Assembly (NCBI RefSeq): GCF_000212415.1
Contig: NC_015500.1
Coordinates: forward strand, 434,001 to 498,000
Direction: 5' to 3'
Length of the DNA: 64,000 nucleotides
Origin: Treponema brennaborense DSM 12168
GTDB lineage: Bacteria; Spirochaetota; Spirochaetia; Treponematales; Treponemataceae
The position numbers and the translations under genes were made by a program. This document shows positions 28,427 through 37,153 of this stretch, one piece after another; the first letter of the stretch is position 1; each line of letters starts with the position of its first letter. Under the pieces are notes generated by a model that made no database searches, was not told the origin of the DNA, and worked only from the letters and a program-made list of their open reading frames with translations.

Positions 28427-29557
28427 GATGAGCGCGCGCAGTTTGCCGGCTGCGTCGTTTTGCTGCGGGACGGTTTCAAACGCCGCTTGACCCGCGCTCG
28501 GAACGATGCCGGCGGCGGCGGCCCAATAGCGGACGTCCGCGGCCTGAACGTCGGCCGTTTCCGCACGTGCGTGCACCGGAGCGAGTCCCGCATCGGACGA
28601 CAGCGCGTATTGCACGTCTGCGCCGGACAGCGCTTTTAAAACGGTTTCCGCCGTGTGCGCGCGTTTTTCGGTTCGGGCGAGCGGAACGCCGTACAGAACC
28701 GGTATCGCGAGCGCTCTGGCGGGCGTTCCCGACACGGCCGGAAAAAACGACGACTGATACCGTTCGGCGCCTTTGAACGGAACGGTGCGCCGGAACGACA
28801 GCGGCATGAAAACGGCGCCCGGCGTTCCGTTTTGCATGAGCTGCGCGAGGTCGTCCTGCGTTATTCGGAACACGTACGGCGGAATTGTGCCGGAATTGAT
28901 ATACGAAGCGATCAGTTCGGCCGTTTCGCGTACGATCGGAGCCGAGTGCAGATCGCTCCGGCGTAACCCGTCGGCAAATTCCGCGGTTTTGTCCGCGCCG
29001 AACGCCGCTTCGGCAACGCAGCCCGCGAACGCGAGCAGCGTCGGCCCGTCGGCTCCGGCGAACGCGAGCTGCCCGTCGGCGGGATTATCCCGGCGGACGG
29101 CGAGTTCGTAATGGTCGAGCAGCAGCGGTACCGCGCAGATTCGGCCGCTCCGGTTGTCGAGCGCCGTTTTCCGTATCGAAACGGGTACGGAGGCGAGCAC
29201 GGCCGGAGCCAGTCCCGGATTCAGTTCACGGGAACGCTGCGCGGCGCTTTCCGCCGATTTTCCGGCGAACGTAAAGACCAAATCCGGCAGCGGTTTCTGC
29301 GTCAGATACCGTTCGAGCGGCTGGTCGGCGGCAAACGTTTTGAAGGCCGGTTCGAGCTTGCCGGAGCGTCCGTCCGCAGAATCTTCCAGAACGCGCCGTA
29401 TTTGTACGGTAAGCGCCGCGGCGGCTGCGTCCGGTATATCGTAAAAAGCGACTGTAAAGACACGCGGTTTTGCGGCGTAAAATACGGCGGCGGCTGCGCA
29501 CAGAACTGCCGCCGCTGCGGCAATCGCCGCACTGCTTTTTTTGAAGGAGATGTTCAT
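28397..29557 (-). CDS. Membrane-anchored periplasmic solute-binding-like protein
   Basis: 386 residues from ATG 29557 (MNISFKKSSAAIAAAAAVLC); a GTG six codons upstream is a weaker alternative. One N-terminal hydrophobic segment (residues 9-30) serves as signal or anchor. The rest looks like a type 2 periplasmic binding fold: TVAFYDIPDAA near the start, PDLVFTFAGKSAESAA, ICAVPLLLDHYELAVRRD, and a run of PFKGAERYQSSFFP / ALAIPVLYGVPLA typical of sugar-binding lipoproteins that lost an obvious lipobox. No permease genes are adjacent, so it is either an orphan binding protein or a sensor. It is convergent with the 1750-aa surface protein and overlaps its end. Function tentative. Confidence 0.55.
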   Translation of the reverse strand: MNISFKKSSAAIAAAAAVLCAAAAVFYAAKPRVFTVAFYDIPDAAAAALTVQIRRVLEDSADGRSGKLEPAFKTFAADQPLERYLTQKPLPDLVFTFAGKSAESAAQRSRELNPGLAPAVLASVPVSIRKTALDNRSGRICAVPLLLDHYELAVRRDNPADGQLAFAGADGPTLLAFAGCVAEAAFGADKTAEFADGLRRSDLHSAPIVRETAELIASYINSGTIPPYVFRITQDDLAQLMQNGTPGAVFMPLSFRRTVPFKGAERYQSSFFPAVSGTPARALAIPVLYGVPLARTEKRAHTAETVLKALSGADVQYALSSDAGLAPVHARAETADVQAADVRYWAAAAGIVPSAGQAAFETVPQQNDAAGKLRALILEYVDANAP

Positions 29558-29609
29558 ATGCGTATAGTAGCACACTCTTCGGGTGCGGGCAATGCGCGGC
29601 TGGACATAT

Positions 29610-29638
29610 TTGACATATTATATTCAGGCTGATACAAT
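29610..29638 (+). promoter_or_regulatory. Near-consensus sigma-70 promoter
   Basis: TTGACA (29610-29615), 17-base spacer, TACAAT (29633-29638). The predicted +1 near 29645 falls after the in-frame ATG at 29640, which rules that ATG out and supports the GTG start at 29664. Confidence 0.75.
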
Positions 29639-29663
29639 TATGGACGTATCGACGGAGTGTACG

Positions 29664-30746
29664 GTGACGGAACGTAACTGCAAAAAACGGAAATATGTTT
29701 CTCTGCTTTGTCTGCTGCTGGTTGTTTCCGGCGGGCAGCTGTGTGCACAGAAAGCTATGACTGCCGACGTACTGCGTACGGTAGACGCTGCGTTTGCGGC
29801 AAAATCGTCGGATACGCTGGCGACGGTGCTGGAACGCTACGTTTCCGTATCCGACTACGCCGAGCTGGAATCGTATACGCTGAAAAAAATCAGACAGCAG
29901 GTCGTGGGCAACGAACTGGATTTTGCCCGGGAAGCGGCGCTGCTGCTCATCGACAACAATTTGGACAACGGCGAGGCGATTGCCTTGTATTCTTCCATAA
30001 CGAAAGCGATCGATCGGCGCACCGCGCTGCTGCAGGAACAGAAAGAAAAAGAACGGGTCCTTGCAGAAAAACGTCAGGCGGAAGACGATCGCAACCGTAC
30101 CAGTTTGCAGAAAGAATACGCTCAGGTTACAAACGTCTCTTCAGGGGAAACGTTTTACTACAATTTGGGAAAAAGCGGGTATTCGCCGATCGATTGGGAT
30201 ATCAATATGGGGCTCGCCGACGTCCTTCTGACGGTAAACGGTTCCGGTACGGCGGTGAAATACGGGTTGGCGCTGGACGCTTCTTTTTTCTATACGGGTG
30301 AATCCGTAACCGCCGGTACGCAAGCGTTCGCCGATATCCAGCTGCTGACGTTCAACGGCGAGCAATCCGTCGTGTCTTCGGTAAAGTTCATTCCTTCGGT
30401 GGCCTTTTCACCGGTGTCCGATTCGCTTTTTTTCAGATTCGGAGTGTTCGCCCAACTGATGGAAGCCGTGTTCGTGACTCCTGCGGCGGGGATCGGTTTC
30501 AGGGCCGGAACGGCGGGCGGCGTTGCGTTTGACGGATTCGCCGATTATTACCCGGGGCATTTCGCGTATGAAGATATGAACGCGGCGTTCGCTGCGGGCG
30601 CGGCCGTTTCGGTTCCGATCGTAAAAGCCGAAGCGGTGAATATCGGATTTAAAGCCGGAATTTCGGATACCGTATATATGCGGAAATCGGGTGTTGAAAA
30701 CAATATAAAATGTATCTTTAGTATTGGAGTTGGAAAGAATGACTAG
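29664..30746 (+). CDS. Exported protein with predicted C-terminal beta-barrel
   Basis: 360 residues. The GTG at 29664 is chosen because GGAG lies six bases upstream and the promoter start falls downstream of the earlier ATG. The protein begins VTERNCKKRKYVSLLCLLLVV, a signal peptide cleaved near LCAQ. Residues about 35-140 are helical and charged, with a coiled-coil-like stretch (TALLQEQKEKERVLAEKRQA). The second half has alternating beta strands (DINMGLADVLLTVNG, YGLALDASFFYTG, FFRFGVFAQLMEAVFV, VNIGFKAGISDTVYM), suggesting a small outer-membrane barrel. No known family assigned. Its end overlaps the next gene by eight bases, so the two form an operon and may be one envelope complex. Confidence 0.65.
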   Translation: MTERNCKKRKYVSLLCLLLVVSGGQLCAQKAMTADVLRTVDAAFAAKSSDTLATVLERYVSVSDYAELESYTLKKIRQQVVGNELDFAREAALLLIDNNLDNGEAIALYSSITKAIDRRTALLQEQKEKERVLAEKRQAEDDRNRTSLQKEYAQVTNVSSGETFYYNLGKSGYSPIDWDINMGLADVLLTVNGSGTAVKYGLALDASFFYTGESVTAGTQAFADIQLLTFNGEQSVVSSVKFIPSVAFSPVSDSLFFRFGVFAQLMEAVFVTPAAGIGFRAGTAGGVAFDGFADYYPGHFAYEDMNAAFAAGAAVSVPIVKAEAVNIGFKAGISDTVYMRKSGVENNIKCIFSIGVGKND

Positions 30747-32163
30747 AAAATATCGTGCGGGTACCGCTGCGTTTCTCGTTTTGCTCGTTTCAGGGTTTGC
30801 CTTTGCGGCCGATCCGCTCGCGGGAAAATTCCTTTCGGAAGCGAACGACCGCTATTCGGAAGGAAAATACGATAAAGCGTATGAATACGTCAATCGAACG
30901 CTGGATTTTTATCGGGCGGAAGAGGTTCCCGCAAACGTTTCGGTCATTGCCGAACCGATTTATTACGAATATCTGCGCCAGCTCCGCGAAACCGGCGGCG
31001 AAGACGCGTTCGCCGCTTATAAAGTCCGCCTTGCGGAATTCCCTGCGGTCGTTTCGCCGCGGATACGTGAAAGCGTCGCCGCGTTCGACGCCGCGCTTGC
31101 AAAACGGGCCGCAGTTCAGCCGGCGGCGGCTCAAACCGCCGTCGCGGATACCGTGCGGAACGAAGTGCTGCAGCAGCAGCTTGAAGCCGAACGGCAGCAC
31201 AACGCGCAAGTGCTGCAGGAAGAGCGTGAACAGCAGGCCCGGATCATGCTTGAAGCCATCGATGCGCAGTCCGAACAGTTCCGTTCGGCAATGGAACAGA
31301 GCACAACGCAGTCGCAGTCCGCGAATCAATCCGTGCTGCTGATCGTGATCATATTGGCAGCCGTTTTGGCGGTCGTGTTCGTGATCGTCGTGATTATCGT
31401 CGTCGTCAATTCGCGCAATACGAAAAAGCAGCAGGAACAGTTTGCCGCAACGCTTCAGATGGTTTCCAAAATGAACCGGATTCCATCGGAACAGCTGATG
31501 CTCGGCAACGTCGTGGATATTTACGGCGACGCTCAGCTGCGGTCGGCCGGCAGTTCGCGCTGGACAAAAGAGTCCTTGCCCGAACCGGAGTTGTCGGAAG
31601 AAGACCGGCTGGCGGTGCGGGAACTTGCGGTCAAATGCGAACAAATCGGTACGGAAATCGACGTTATGACCGGACGGAAAAACAATTCAAAGAACATTTC
31701 CGAAATGGTGTACAAAATCGCGCTCAATATGGGCATCGGGCAGAATACGGCGATGCTGTATTTCTGCGCTTCGATGGTATACGATATAGGATTTCTTGCG
31801 CTCGGCAAGGATTTACTGCAGGCAGAATCGCTTACGGACGAACAGAAGTACAGTATCCGTTCGCACGTCAAATTTGAACCGGATTCGTTCGACTTCGTGC
31901 CCGAGCGGTTCCGCCGCGTGTTCGCGGACGCCGCCGCGATGCATCATGAAAATATGGACGGTTCGGGATATCCTGACGGGTTAAAAGGCGATGCCATTCC
32001 GCAGATAGCGCGTATCATTCACGTGGTCGAAACGTTCGTATCGCTCATTTCGCGCCGCAGTTACCGCGAGATTTTCGATAAGGAATCGGCCATTGCGGAA
32101 TTGAAAGCTCATGCGGAATTGTACGATCAGCAGATAGTCGGCGTGCTCGATTCGATCGTATGA
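30739..32163 (+). CDS. Membrane protein with degenerate HD-GYP-like domain
   Basis: 474 residues from ATG 30739 (MTRKYRAGTAAFLVLLVSG), with GGAGTTGGAAAG just upstream inside the previous gene. A signal peptide ending AFA-AD is followed by a TPR-like helical pair (LSEANDRYSEGKYDKAYEYV), a Gln/Glu-rich coiled coil (about residues 150-195), a transmembrane helix (about 202-225, LLIVIILAAVLAVVFVIVV) and a cytoplasmic HD-GYP-like domain. The HD pair appears as MVYDIGFLALGKD, with Tyr where the metal-binding His is expected, while HHENMDGSGYPDGLKGD and the GYP loop remain. It may bind c-di-GMP or have lost hydrolysis. It is coupled to the barrel gene by an eight-base overlap. Confidence 0.72.
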   Translation: MTRKYRAGTAAFLVLLVSGFAFAADPLAGKFLSEANDRYSEGKYDKAYEYVNRTLDFYRAEEVPANVSVIAEPIYYEYLRQLRETGGEDAFAAYKVRLAEFPAVVSPRIRESVAAFDAALAKRAAVQPAAAQTAVADTVRNEVLQQQLEAERQHNAQVLQEEREQQARIMLEAIDAQSEQFRSAMEQSTTQSQSANQSVLLIVIILAAVLAVVFVIVVIIVVVNSRNTKKQQEQFAATLQMVSKMNRIPSEQLMLGNVVDIYGDAQLRSAGSSRWTKESLPEPELSEEDRLAVRELAVKCEQIGTEIDVMTGRKNNSKNISEMVYKIALNMGIGQNTAMLYFCASMVYDIGFLALGKDLLQAESLTDEQKYSIRSHVKFEPDSFDFVPERFRRVFADAAAMHHENMDGSGYPDGLKGDAIPQIARIIHVVETFVSLISRRSYREIFDKESAIAELKAHAELYDQQIVGVLDSIV

Positions 32164-32186
32164 CGCTATTTATTTCAAACCGGGGC

Positions 32187-32215
32187 TTGCAAAAAAAAAC
32201 GGTTTGTGATATTAT
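32187..32215 (+). promoter_or_regulatory. Promoter of tRNA-Ala
   Basis: TTGCAA (32187-32192), 17-base spacer, TATTAT (32210-32215); +1 near 32222, six bases before the mature tRNA. Confidence 0.65.
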
Positions 32216-32227
32216 ATGAATCAACTT

Positions 32228-32300
32228 GGGGAATTAGCTCATCTGGTAGAGCGATTGGTTCGCAATCAATAGGTGGTCGGTTCGAGTCCGATATTCTCCA
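32228..32300 (+). tRNA. tRNA-Ala (anticodon CGC)
   Basis: A complete cloverleaf folds by hand: acceptor GGGGAAT/ATTCTCC, D arm GCTC/GAGC, anticodon stem ATTGG/TCAAT with loop TTCGCAA (anticodon CGC, reading GCG), T arm with TTCGAGT loop, discriminator A at 32300. The 3' CCA is not encoded, so it must be added by nucleotidyltransferase. It stands as a single-gene unit with its own promoter and terminator. Confidence 0.95.
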
Positions 32301-32310
32301 CGGAACGAAG

Positions 32311-32350
32311 GATCCGTCTCAAAATAAAAGAGACGGATCTTTTTTATTTT
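32311..32350 (+). terminator. Intrinsic terminator after tRNA-Ala
   Basis: Perfect 10-bp stem GATCCGTCTC / GAGACGGATC with a nine-base A-rich loop, then TTTTTTATTTT. Confidence 0.92.
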
Positions 32351-32451
32351 AAACGGAACGTTTCGTGCCCGGTGCGTCCAGTTCCGCTTTCGGCTGCATT
32401 CCGCCGACGGCTGTTTTGCACGCGGATACGGCCGAATCCCACCGAAAACGC

Positions 32452-32479
32452 TTGACTTCCCGTCTGGATGCCTTATACT
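32452..32479 (+). promoter_or_regulatory. Predicted promoter of the 232-aa membrane protein
   Basis: TTGACT (32452-32457), 16-base spacer, TATACT (32474-32479). GAGG and the ATG follow within 20 bases. Confidence 0.55.
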
Positions 32480-32496
32480 TGAAACCGAGGCACGCG

Positions 32497-33195
32497 ATGG
32501 GAAAAAAACGCATCTTCGGTTTCATTCGTGCGGAGGGGCTCTCGCCCCGACGCTTCGCTTCGTTGGGTGAAGCCGTGTTCGATACGGTGTACCTGTGCAC
32601 CGTTTTGGCTTTCGGTGTATATCTGATGATCCGTGCGGAAAAATCCGTTCAGCTGTTGGCCGGCGTTATGGCTTTGATTTTGGGGTTGGGCGATGCGTTC
32701 CATTTGGTGCCGCGGATACGGGCGTCGTTTTCCCGTGAACCGGCGGAACGGTTCCGCCGCGCGCTCGGCGTCGGTAAGCTCGTTACCTCGGTGTCGATGA
32801 CCGTCTTTTACGTGCTGCTGTGGCACGTGGGTATGCTGCTTTTTCCCGTTCCGTCCGCAGCCGCGCCGACCGTGTGCGTGTACGTTCTGGCTGCCGTCCG
32901 TATTCTGCTCTGTTTTATGCCGCAGAACGGCTGGACTTCCGTCCATCCGCCCGTTTCCTGGGCCGTTTTCCGTAACATTCCGTTTTTCCTGCTTGCGGCG
33001 CTCGTCGCGTGGCCGTTCGCCGCGTATGCGGGAAGCGTTCCCGCCGTAACGTATATGTGGCTTGCGATTGCGCTCAGTTTTCTGTTTTACGTACCGGTCG
33101 TCTTGTTTTCCGACGCGCATCCGGCTGTCGGGGCGCTGATGATTCCGAAGACGGCGGCGTACGTTTGGATCGTGGTAATGTGTTTGTTTTTATAA
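32497..33195 (+). CDS. Multi-pass membrane protein of unknown function
   Basis: 232 residues from ATG 32497 (MGKKRIFGFIRAEGLSPRRF), with GAGG six bases upstream; the frame is open further 5' but lacks a start signal. About six or seven hydrophobic helices are visible (FDTVYLCTVLAFGVYLMI, LLAGVMALILGLGDAFHL, VSMTVFYVLLWHVGMLLF, VYVLAAVRILLCF, NIPFFLLAALVAWPFAAYA, MWLAIALSFLFYVPVVLF). Two charged features stand out: GDAFHLVPRI between helices two and three, and CFMPQNGW later. I do not recognise the family. It has its own promoter and is followed by catalase on the same strand after 84 bases, so readthrough into katA is possible. Confidence 0.7.
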   Translation: MGKKRIFGFIRAEGLSPRRFASLGEAVFDTVYLCTVLAFGVYLMIRAEKSVQLLAGVMALILGLGDAFHLVPRIRASFSREPAERFRRALGVGKLVTSVSMTVFYVLLWHVGMLLFPVPSAAAPTVCVYVLAAVRILLCFMPQNGWTSVHPPVSWAVFRNIPFFLLAALVAWPFAAYAGSVPAVTYMWLAIALSFLFYVPVVLFSDAHPAVGALMIPKTAAYVWIVVMCLFL

Positions 33196-33279
33196 TCGGT
33201 ATCCGGGCTGCCTGCTTATTTTTACGGAAGACTGCCTTGATAAAATGTCGGAGTTCGAGCGTATAACGGAGGAAAGAGT

Positions 33280-34794
33280 ATGGCCGAATTCAAAAAATTG
33301 ACGAACGAGGCCGGCGCGCCGGTTGCAGACAATGAAAACGCGATAACGGCCGGGCCGCGCGGTCCCGTCGTCATGCAGGATGTGTGGCTTATGGAAAAAA
33401 TGGCTCATTTTAACCGTGAAGTCATACCCGAGCGCCGTATGCACGCGAAAGGGTGGGGCGCGTACGGCAAATTGACCGTTACGCACGATATTTCAAAGTA
33501 CACGAAGGCGAAAGTTCTTCAGCCGGGCGCCGTTACCGATCTTTTTATCCGATTTTCTACGGTTGCCGGCGAGCGCGGAGCTGCCGACTGCGAACGTGAT
33601 ATTCGCGGCGTCGCCGTCAAATTTTATACGGACGAGGGAAACTGGGATCTGGTCGGAAACAATACGCCGACGTTTTTTATCCGCGACGTTCACAATTTTT
33701 CCGACCTGAACCGTGCGGTCAAGCGCGATCCGCGTACGGGATTGCGTTCGGCACAGAATAACTGGGATTTCTGGACGCTGCTTCCCGAATGTTTTCATCA
33801 GATAACGGTCGTCATGTCCGATCGCGGTATTCCCGCGTCGTTCCGGAACATGCACTTTTTCGGCGAACATACGTTCAGTTTTTACAACGCGAAGAACGAG
33901 CGGGTTTGGTGCAAATTCCATTTCAAAACGCAGCAGGGAATCAAAAACCTGAGCGACGACGAATCGGTTCGGATAAACGGCACGGACCGCGAATATCACG
34001 GCCGGGATCTGTTCGACGCGATAGAGCGCGGCGATTTTCCCCGCTGGACGATGTACGTGCAGATCATGACCGAGGCGCAGGCCGGAACGCATTATGAAAA
34101 TCCGTTCGACATTACCAAAATTTGGCGGCACGCCGAATATCCGCTGATCGAAGTGGGCGTGCTCGAGTTGAACCGAAATCCCGAAAACTATTTTGCGGAA
34201 GTCGAACAGGCGGCGTTTACGCCCGCGCACGTCGTTCCCGGCATCGGGTTTTCTCCCGATCGTTTTTTGCAGGGACGGTTGTTCGCGTACGGCGACGCTC
34301 AGCGGTACCGGCTCGGTGTGAATCACAATCTGATTCCGGTAAACCGTGCAAAATGCGAAGTCAGCGACTATCACCGCGACGGTGCGATGCGCGTGGACGG
34401 GAATTACGGGCGCACGCCTTCGTATTCGCCGAACAGCGCGGGATACTGGACTGCCCGGCCCGAGGTGGCCGAACCGCCGCTCGAATTGGAAGGCGCAATG
34501 TGGCGCTACGATCCGAAGGACGATCCTTCAGACGATAATTTCCGTGCCGGCGGCGATTTATGGCGCGTCATGACCGAGGATAAAAAGCGAATTCTGATAG
34601 AGAATACCGCGGCGAACATCGCGCCGGTAACGGTGAACGTCAAATACCGGCACGCCGCGCACTGCTACCGTGCCGATCGCGAATACGGTGAGCGTATGAC
34701 GAAAGCGCTCGGCCTTTCGGCCGAAAAAGTAACGGCGCTCGCCGCGCTGAACAATGACGAGCTGATACGGGCGACGCTTTCCGCATCGATGTAG
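33280..34794 (+). CDS. katA: Monofunctional haem catalase
   Basis: 504 residues; disproportionates hydrogen peroxide to water and oxygen. The N terminus reads through [20 protein letters not shown], then [13 protein letters not shown] with the catalytic His55, [11 protein letters not shown] with the distal Asn (127/128) and [14 protein letters not shown] with the proximal haem-ligand Tyr337. The length is that of small-subunit (clade 3-like) catalases. GGAGG sits just upstream of the ATG. No PerR box was seen; TTGATA and TATAAC upstream are 19 bases apart and weak. It is convergent with the RclA-like operon and shares its terminator region. Catalase is not universal in treponemes, which makes this an accessory oxidant-defence gene. 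Confidence 0.96.
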   Translation: MAEFKKLTNEAGAPVADNENAITAGPRGPVVMQDVWLMEKMAHFNREVIPERRMHAKGWGAYGKLTVTHDISKYTKAKVLQPGAVTDLFIRFSTVAGERGAADCERDIRGVAVKFYTDEGNWDLVGNNTPTFFIRDVHNFSDLNRAVKRDPRTGLRSAQNNWDFWTLLPECFHQITVVMSDRGIPASFRNMHFFGEHTFSFYNAKNERVWCKFHFKTQQGIKNLSDDESVRINGTDREYHGRDLFDAIERGDFPRWTMYVQIMTEAQAGTHYENPFDITKIWRHAEYPLIEVGVLELNRNPENYFAEVEQAAFTPAHVVPGIGFSPDRFLQGRLFAYGDAQRYRLGVNHNLIPVNRAKCEVSDYHRDGAMRVDGNYGRTPSYSPNSAGYWTARPEVAEPPLELEGAMWRYDPKDDPSDDNFRAGGDLWRVMTEDKKRILIENTAANIAPVTVNVKYRHAAHCYRADREYGERMTKALGLSAEKVTALAALNNDELIRATLSASM

Positions 34795-34852
34795 CCGGAT
34801 CAGCCGCAAACGGAGACCTGCTGCTTGCAGGAAATCGCCGCAAACGGGAAAT

Positions 34853-34890
34853 CGCCGGAAGGGCGTTTTTGCTCTTCCGGCGGTTTTTTT
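34853..34890 (+). terminator. Intrinsic terminator of katA
   Basis: 12-bp stem CGCCGGAAGGGC / GCTCTTCCGGCG (one G-U pair), six-base loop, then GTTTTTTT. It lies between convergent katA and the RclA-like gene. Confidence 0.88.
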
Positions 34891-34898
34891 GATGAAAG

Positions 34899-36278
34899 TT
34901 ACGGGAGCGCGGCGAACAGATCGTTCAGGGCTTCGCTCATCGTCGGATGGGTGAAAATGCCGTCGCGCAGTTGCGTGTACGGCAGTTTCGCGTCTATCGC
35001 CAGTTTTACGAGGTTGATCATTTCGTGCGATTCGGCGCAAAACAGATGCGCGCCGAGTATCAGTCCCGTTCGGGAGTCGACGACCGCTTTCAGCAAGCCC
35101 GCGCTTTGCTTCAGTATGTGCGCTTTGGGTACGGCGGCGGCCGGAAGGCTTGCGATCGCAACGTCGTAGCCTGCCGCGCGCGCTTCGGCTTCGGTTAATC
35201 CGACGCGGGAAAGCGGCGGATCCATGAACACGCTGTACGGTACCGCGCCGCGGTTCTTCGTCGTACGGTCTGCCGTGCCGAGCAGCTGCGACTTGAGAAT
35301 CCGGCTGTCGTCGAGCGATATGTACGTAAACTGCAGGCCGCCGGCGACGTCTCCCGCGGCGAAAATATGGGGAACCGACGTTCTCAGGTGTTCGTCCGTC
35401 TTCACCGCTCCGCGCTCGGTCAGTTCGATTCCGGCGGCTTCGGGGTGCAGCGCTTCCAGATTCGGGCGTCGGCCGGTGGCGACCAGTACCGCTTCAGCTC
35501 CCAATTCCTGCTGCCCGTTTTCGGTCTGTACGGTTACCAGCGCGTGTTCGCCGTCTTCGCGAACGGACAGTATCCGGGCGCCGGCGATAATTTTTACGCC
35601 GCGATTTTCAAGATGCTGCCGAACCGCTGCGGATATTTGGGCGTCTTCGCGCGGAAGAAATTCCGCTCCGTCCTGTACGACCGTTACTTCCGTCCCGAAA
35701 TTTGCGTATAGCGAGGCGAATTCCATGCCGATGTAGCCGCCGCCGATGACGATCATCCGTGCGGGCAGTTCGTCCAGTTCCATAAGCGATTCGCTGGTAT
35801 GGACGAATCGGTTTCCGTTCAAACCCTCGATCGGCGGCACGAACGGGAGCGAGCCGGTGTTGATCACGATTGTGTCCGCTTCAAGCGTTTCTGTACCGCC
35901 GCCGTTCAGGGCGACCGAGACGCCGGTTTCACTTATGAACGACGCGGTTCCCGTCAGGACGGTAACGCCCGCGTTTTGTAGTTTTTCCAGATTTTTTTGG
36001 CGCAGCATCGCGGTGAGCACCCGTTTTTCCGCAACGGCCGTGCGGTACCGCGCCGCTTTCCGCTCGAACGTGTCGTGTGCGTCCGCCGCGGCGGCTGAAA
36101 GGCGGGCATTGTATTCAAGCGCTTTCGTCGGAATGCAGGCGACGTTGATACACGTACCGCCGTACATTGCGGGCGAGCGTTCTATAAGCGCGACCGATTT
36201 GCCGGCAGCGGCAAGCGCTGCGGCGAGGGTTTTTCCGGCCTTGCCGAATCCGATGATAACGGAATCAAAATGTTTCAT
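34899..36278 (-). CDS. FAD pyridine nucleotide-disulfide oxidoreductase, RclA/mercuric-reductase-like
   Basis: 459 residues. FAD-binding start VIIGFGKAGKTLAAALA, redox motif GGTCINVACIPTK with Cys43 and Cys48, NAD-binding VIGGGYIGMEFASLYANFG, FAD motif HIFAAGDVAGG and the C-terminal dimer-interface HPTMSEALND (the His-Glu pair). The GxxGK entry and GTCINxxCIPTK are closest to RclA, the reactive-chlorine-resistance copper(II) reductase, rather than lipoamide dehydrogenase; MerA-type metal-binding C-terminal cysteines are absent. It is the third gene of an operon after an Rrf2 regulator and a secreted rhodanese, which supports an oxidant or thiol-stress role. Substrate assignment is inference. 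Confidence 0.82.
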   Translation of the reverse strand: MKHFDSVIIGFGKAGKTLAAALAAAGKSVALIERSPAMYGGTCINVACIPTKALEYNARLSAAAADAHDTFERKAARYRTAVAEKRVLTAMLRQKNLEKLQNAGVTVLTGTASFISETGVSVALNGGGTETLEADTIVINTGSLPFVPPIEGLNGNRFVHTSESLMELDELPARMIVIGGGYIGMEFASLYANFGTEVTVVQDGAEFLPREDAQISAAVRQHLENRGVKIIAGARILSVREDGEHALVTVQTENGQQELGAEAVLVATGRRPNLEALHPEAAGIELTERGAVKTDEHLRTSVPHIFAAGDVAGGLQFTYISLDDSRILKSQLLGTADRTTKNRGAVPYSVFMDPPLSRVGLTEAEARAAGYDVAIASLPAAAVPKAHILKQSAGLLKAVVDSRTGLILGAHLFCAESHEMINLVKLAIDAKLPYTQLRDGIFTHPTMSEALNDLFAALP

Positions 36279-36296
36279 ATATACTCCCGTAAAAAG

Positions 36297-36719
36297 TCAA
36301 TACGGTTTTTTGCCCGTAAGGTTCAGCTCGATGTCTGCGACGGTTATGCGCCGCAGACGTTCCAGACAGCAGGCGTTCAAATCCGCCATAATGGTATCCA
36401 TGGCGGCGGCCATCCCCGAGGAAATGAGGCACGGTTTGTCGATGCTGCCGCTGCGCCAGTTCATGACGGTAAAATCGACGTTCAGAATGCCGGCTACGTC
36501 GGCGAGCGTAACGTGCGCCGCGTCGCCGGTAAAACGGTAGCCGCCGTCGGCGCCTTCTTTGGTTTCGACGAGCGCTGCACCGGCGAGTTTGGACAGCACT
36601 TTGCGGATTCTGACCGGATTGGTGCAGATGTTTTCAGCGAGTGCGTCGCTCGACAGTACGCCGTTTTTGTGGCTGAGGTAGACGAGTGCGTGCACGGCAA
36701 TACAAAAATCGCTGGTCAC
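36297..36719 (-). CDS. Rrf2-family transcriptional regulator
   Basis: 140 residues with a winged helix-turn-helix at residues 1-75: FCIAVHALVYLSHKNG, ALAENICTNPVRIRKVLSKL (recognition helix) and the wing ETKEGADGGYRF, all typical Rrf2. Cysteines are at 6, 32, 97, 117 and 118; the spacing is unlike the Fe-S cluster of IscR or NsrR, so a thiol switch of the YwnA/CymR kind seems more likely. It lies three bases downstream of the rhodanese gene and 18 bases upstream of the RclA-like gene. A 31-bp dyad in front of the operon is the obvious candidate operator, implying autoregulation. Confidence 0.88.
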   Translation of the reverse strand: MTSDFCIAVHALVYLSHKNGVLSSDALAENICTNPVRIRKVLSKLAGAALVETKEGADGGYRFTGDAAHVTLADVAGILNVDFTVMNWRSGSIDKPCLISSGMAAAMDTIMADLNACCLERLRRITVADIELNLTGKKPY

Positions 36720-36722
36720 CGT

Positions 36723-37115
36723 TTATTCCTTACCCGTAACCGTTTCATACGGCCAGTCGATGATGCCGCCGAAATCGTACACGTTCGTATAGCCGAGTTT
36801 GATCAGTTTTCGGGCGGCTTCCGCACTTCTGCGGCCGGAGCGGCAATAGACCAGAACGGTTGCGTTCGTGTCGTTCAGTACCGCGGGTTTTTTATCGGCA
36901 ACGGTTTCGTTCGGCAACAGAATAGCGCCGGGAACGTGCCCCGCTTCGTATTCCGCCGGCGTGCGGACGTCCACGATGATCGGAGTGCCGCTGTCCATCA
37001 TGGTCTTTGCCTGTTCCGCGCCGATTTTCCGGTATCCGCCGGTTCCTTTTTCCGTTTGCGCGCTTGCGGCGAATACCGCCAGCGTCAGCACTGCCGCTGC
37101 CAAAAGATATTTCAT
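36723..37115 (-). CDS. Exported single-domain rhodanese
   Basis: 130 residues with a signal peptide (MKYLLAAAVLTLAVFAASAQ) cleaved near ASA. The mature part is one rhodanese domain: IIVDVRTPAEYEAGHVPGAI, then active-site loop VLVYCRSGRRSAEAA with catalytic Cys91, ending in DFGGIIDWPYE. It would move sulfane sulfur or detoxify oxidised thiols in the periplasm. It is the first gene of the rhodanese / Rrf2 / RclA-like operon, and GGAGG lies just upstream of its ATG. The length is usual for periplasmic PspE-like rhodaneses. Confidence 0.92.
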   Translation of the reverse strand: MKYLLAAAVLTLAVFAASAQTEKGTGGYRKIGAEQAKTMMDSGTPIIVDVRTPAEYEAGHVPGAILLPNETVADKKPAVLNDTNATVLVYCRSGRRSAEAARKLIKLGYTNVYDFGGIIDWPYETVTGKE

Positions 37116-37153
37116 GGTTCCTCCTGCTGCGTCGGTGCGGCGCAGTATATGAC

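Noticed and set aside
34899-36278. Mercuric reductase or lipoamide dehydrogenase
   Set aside because: No C-terminal Cys pair for mercury and no lipoamide-complex genes nearby; the redox motif fits RclA better.
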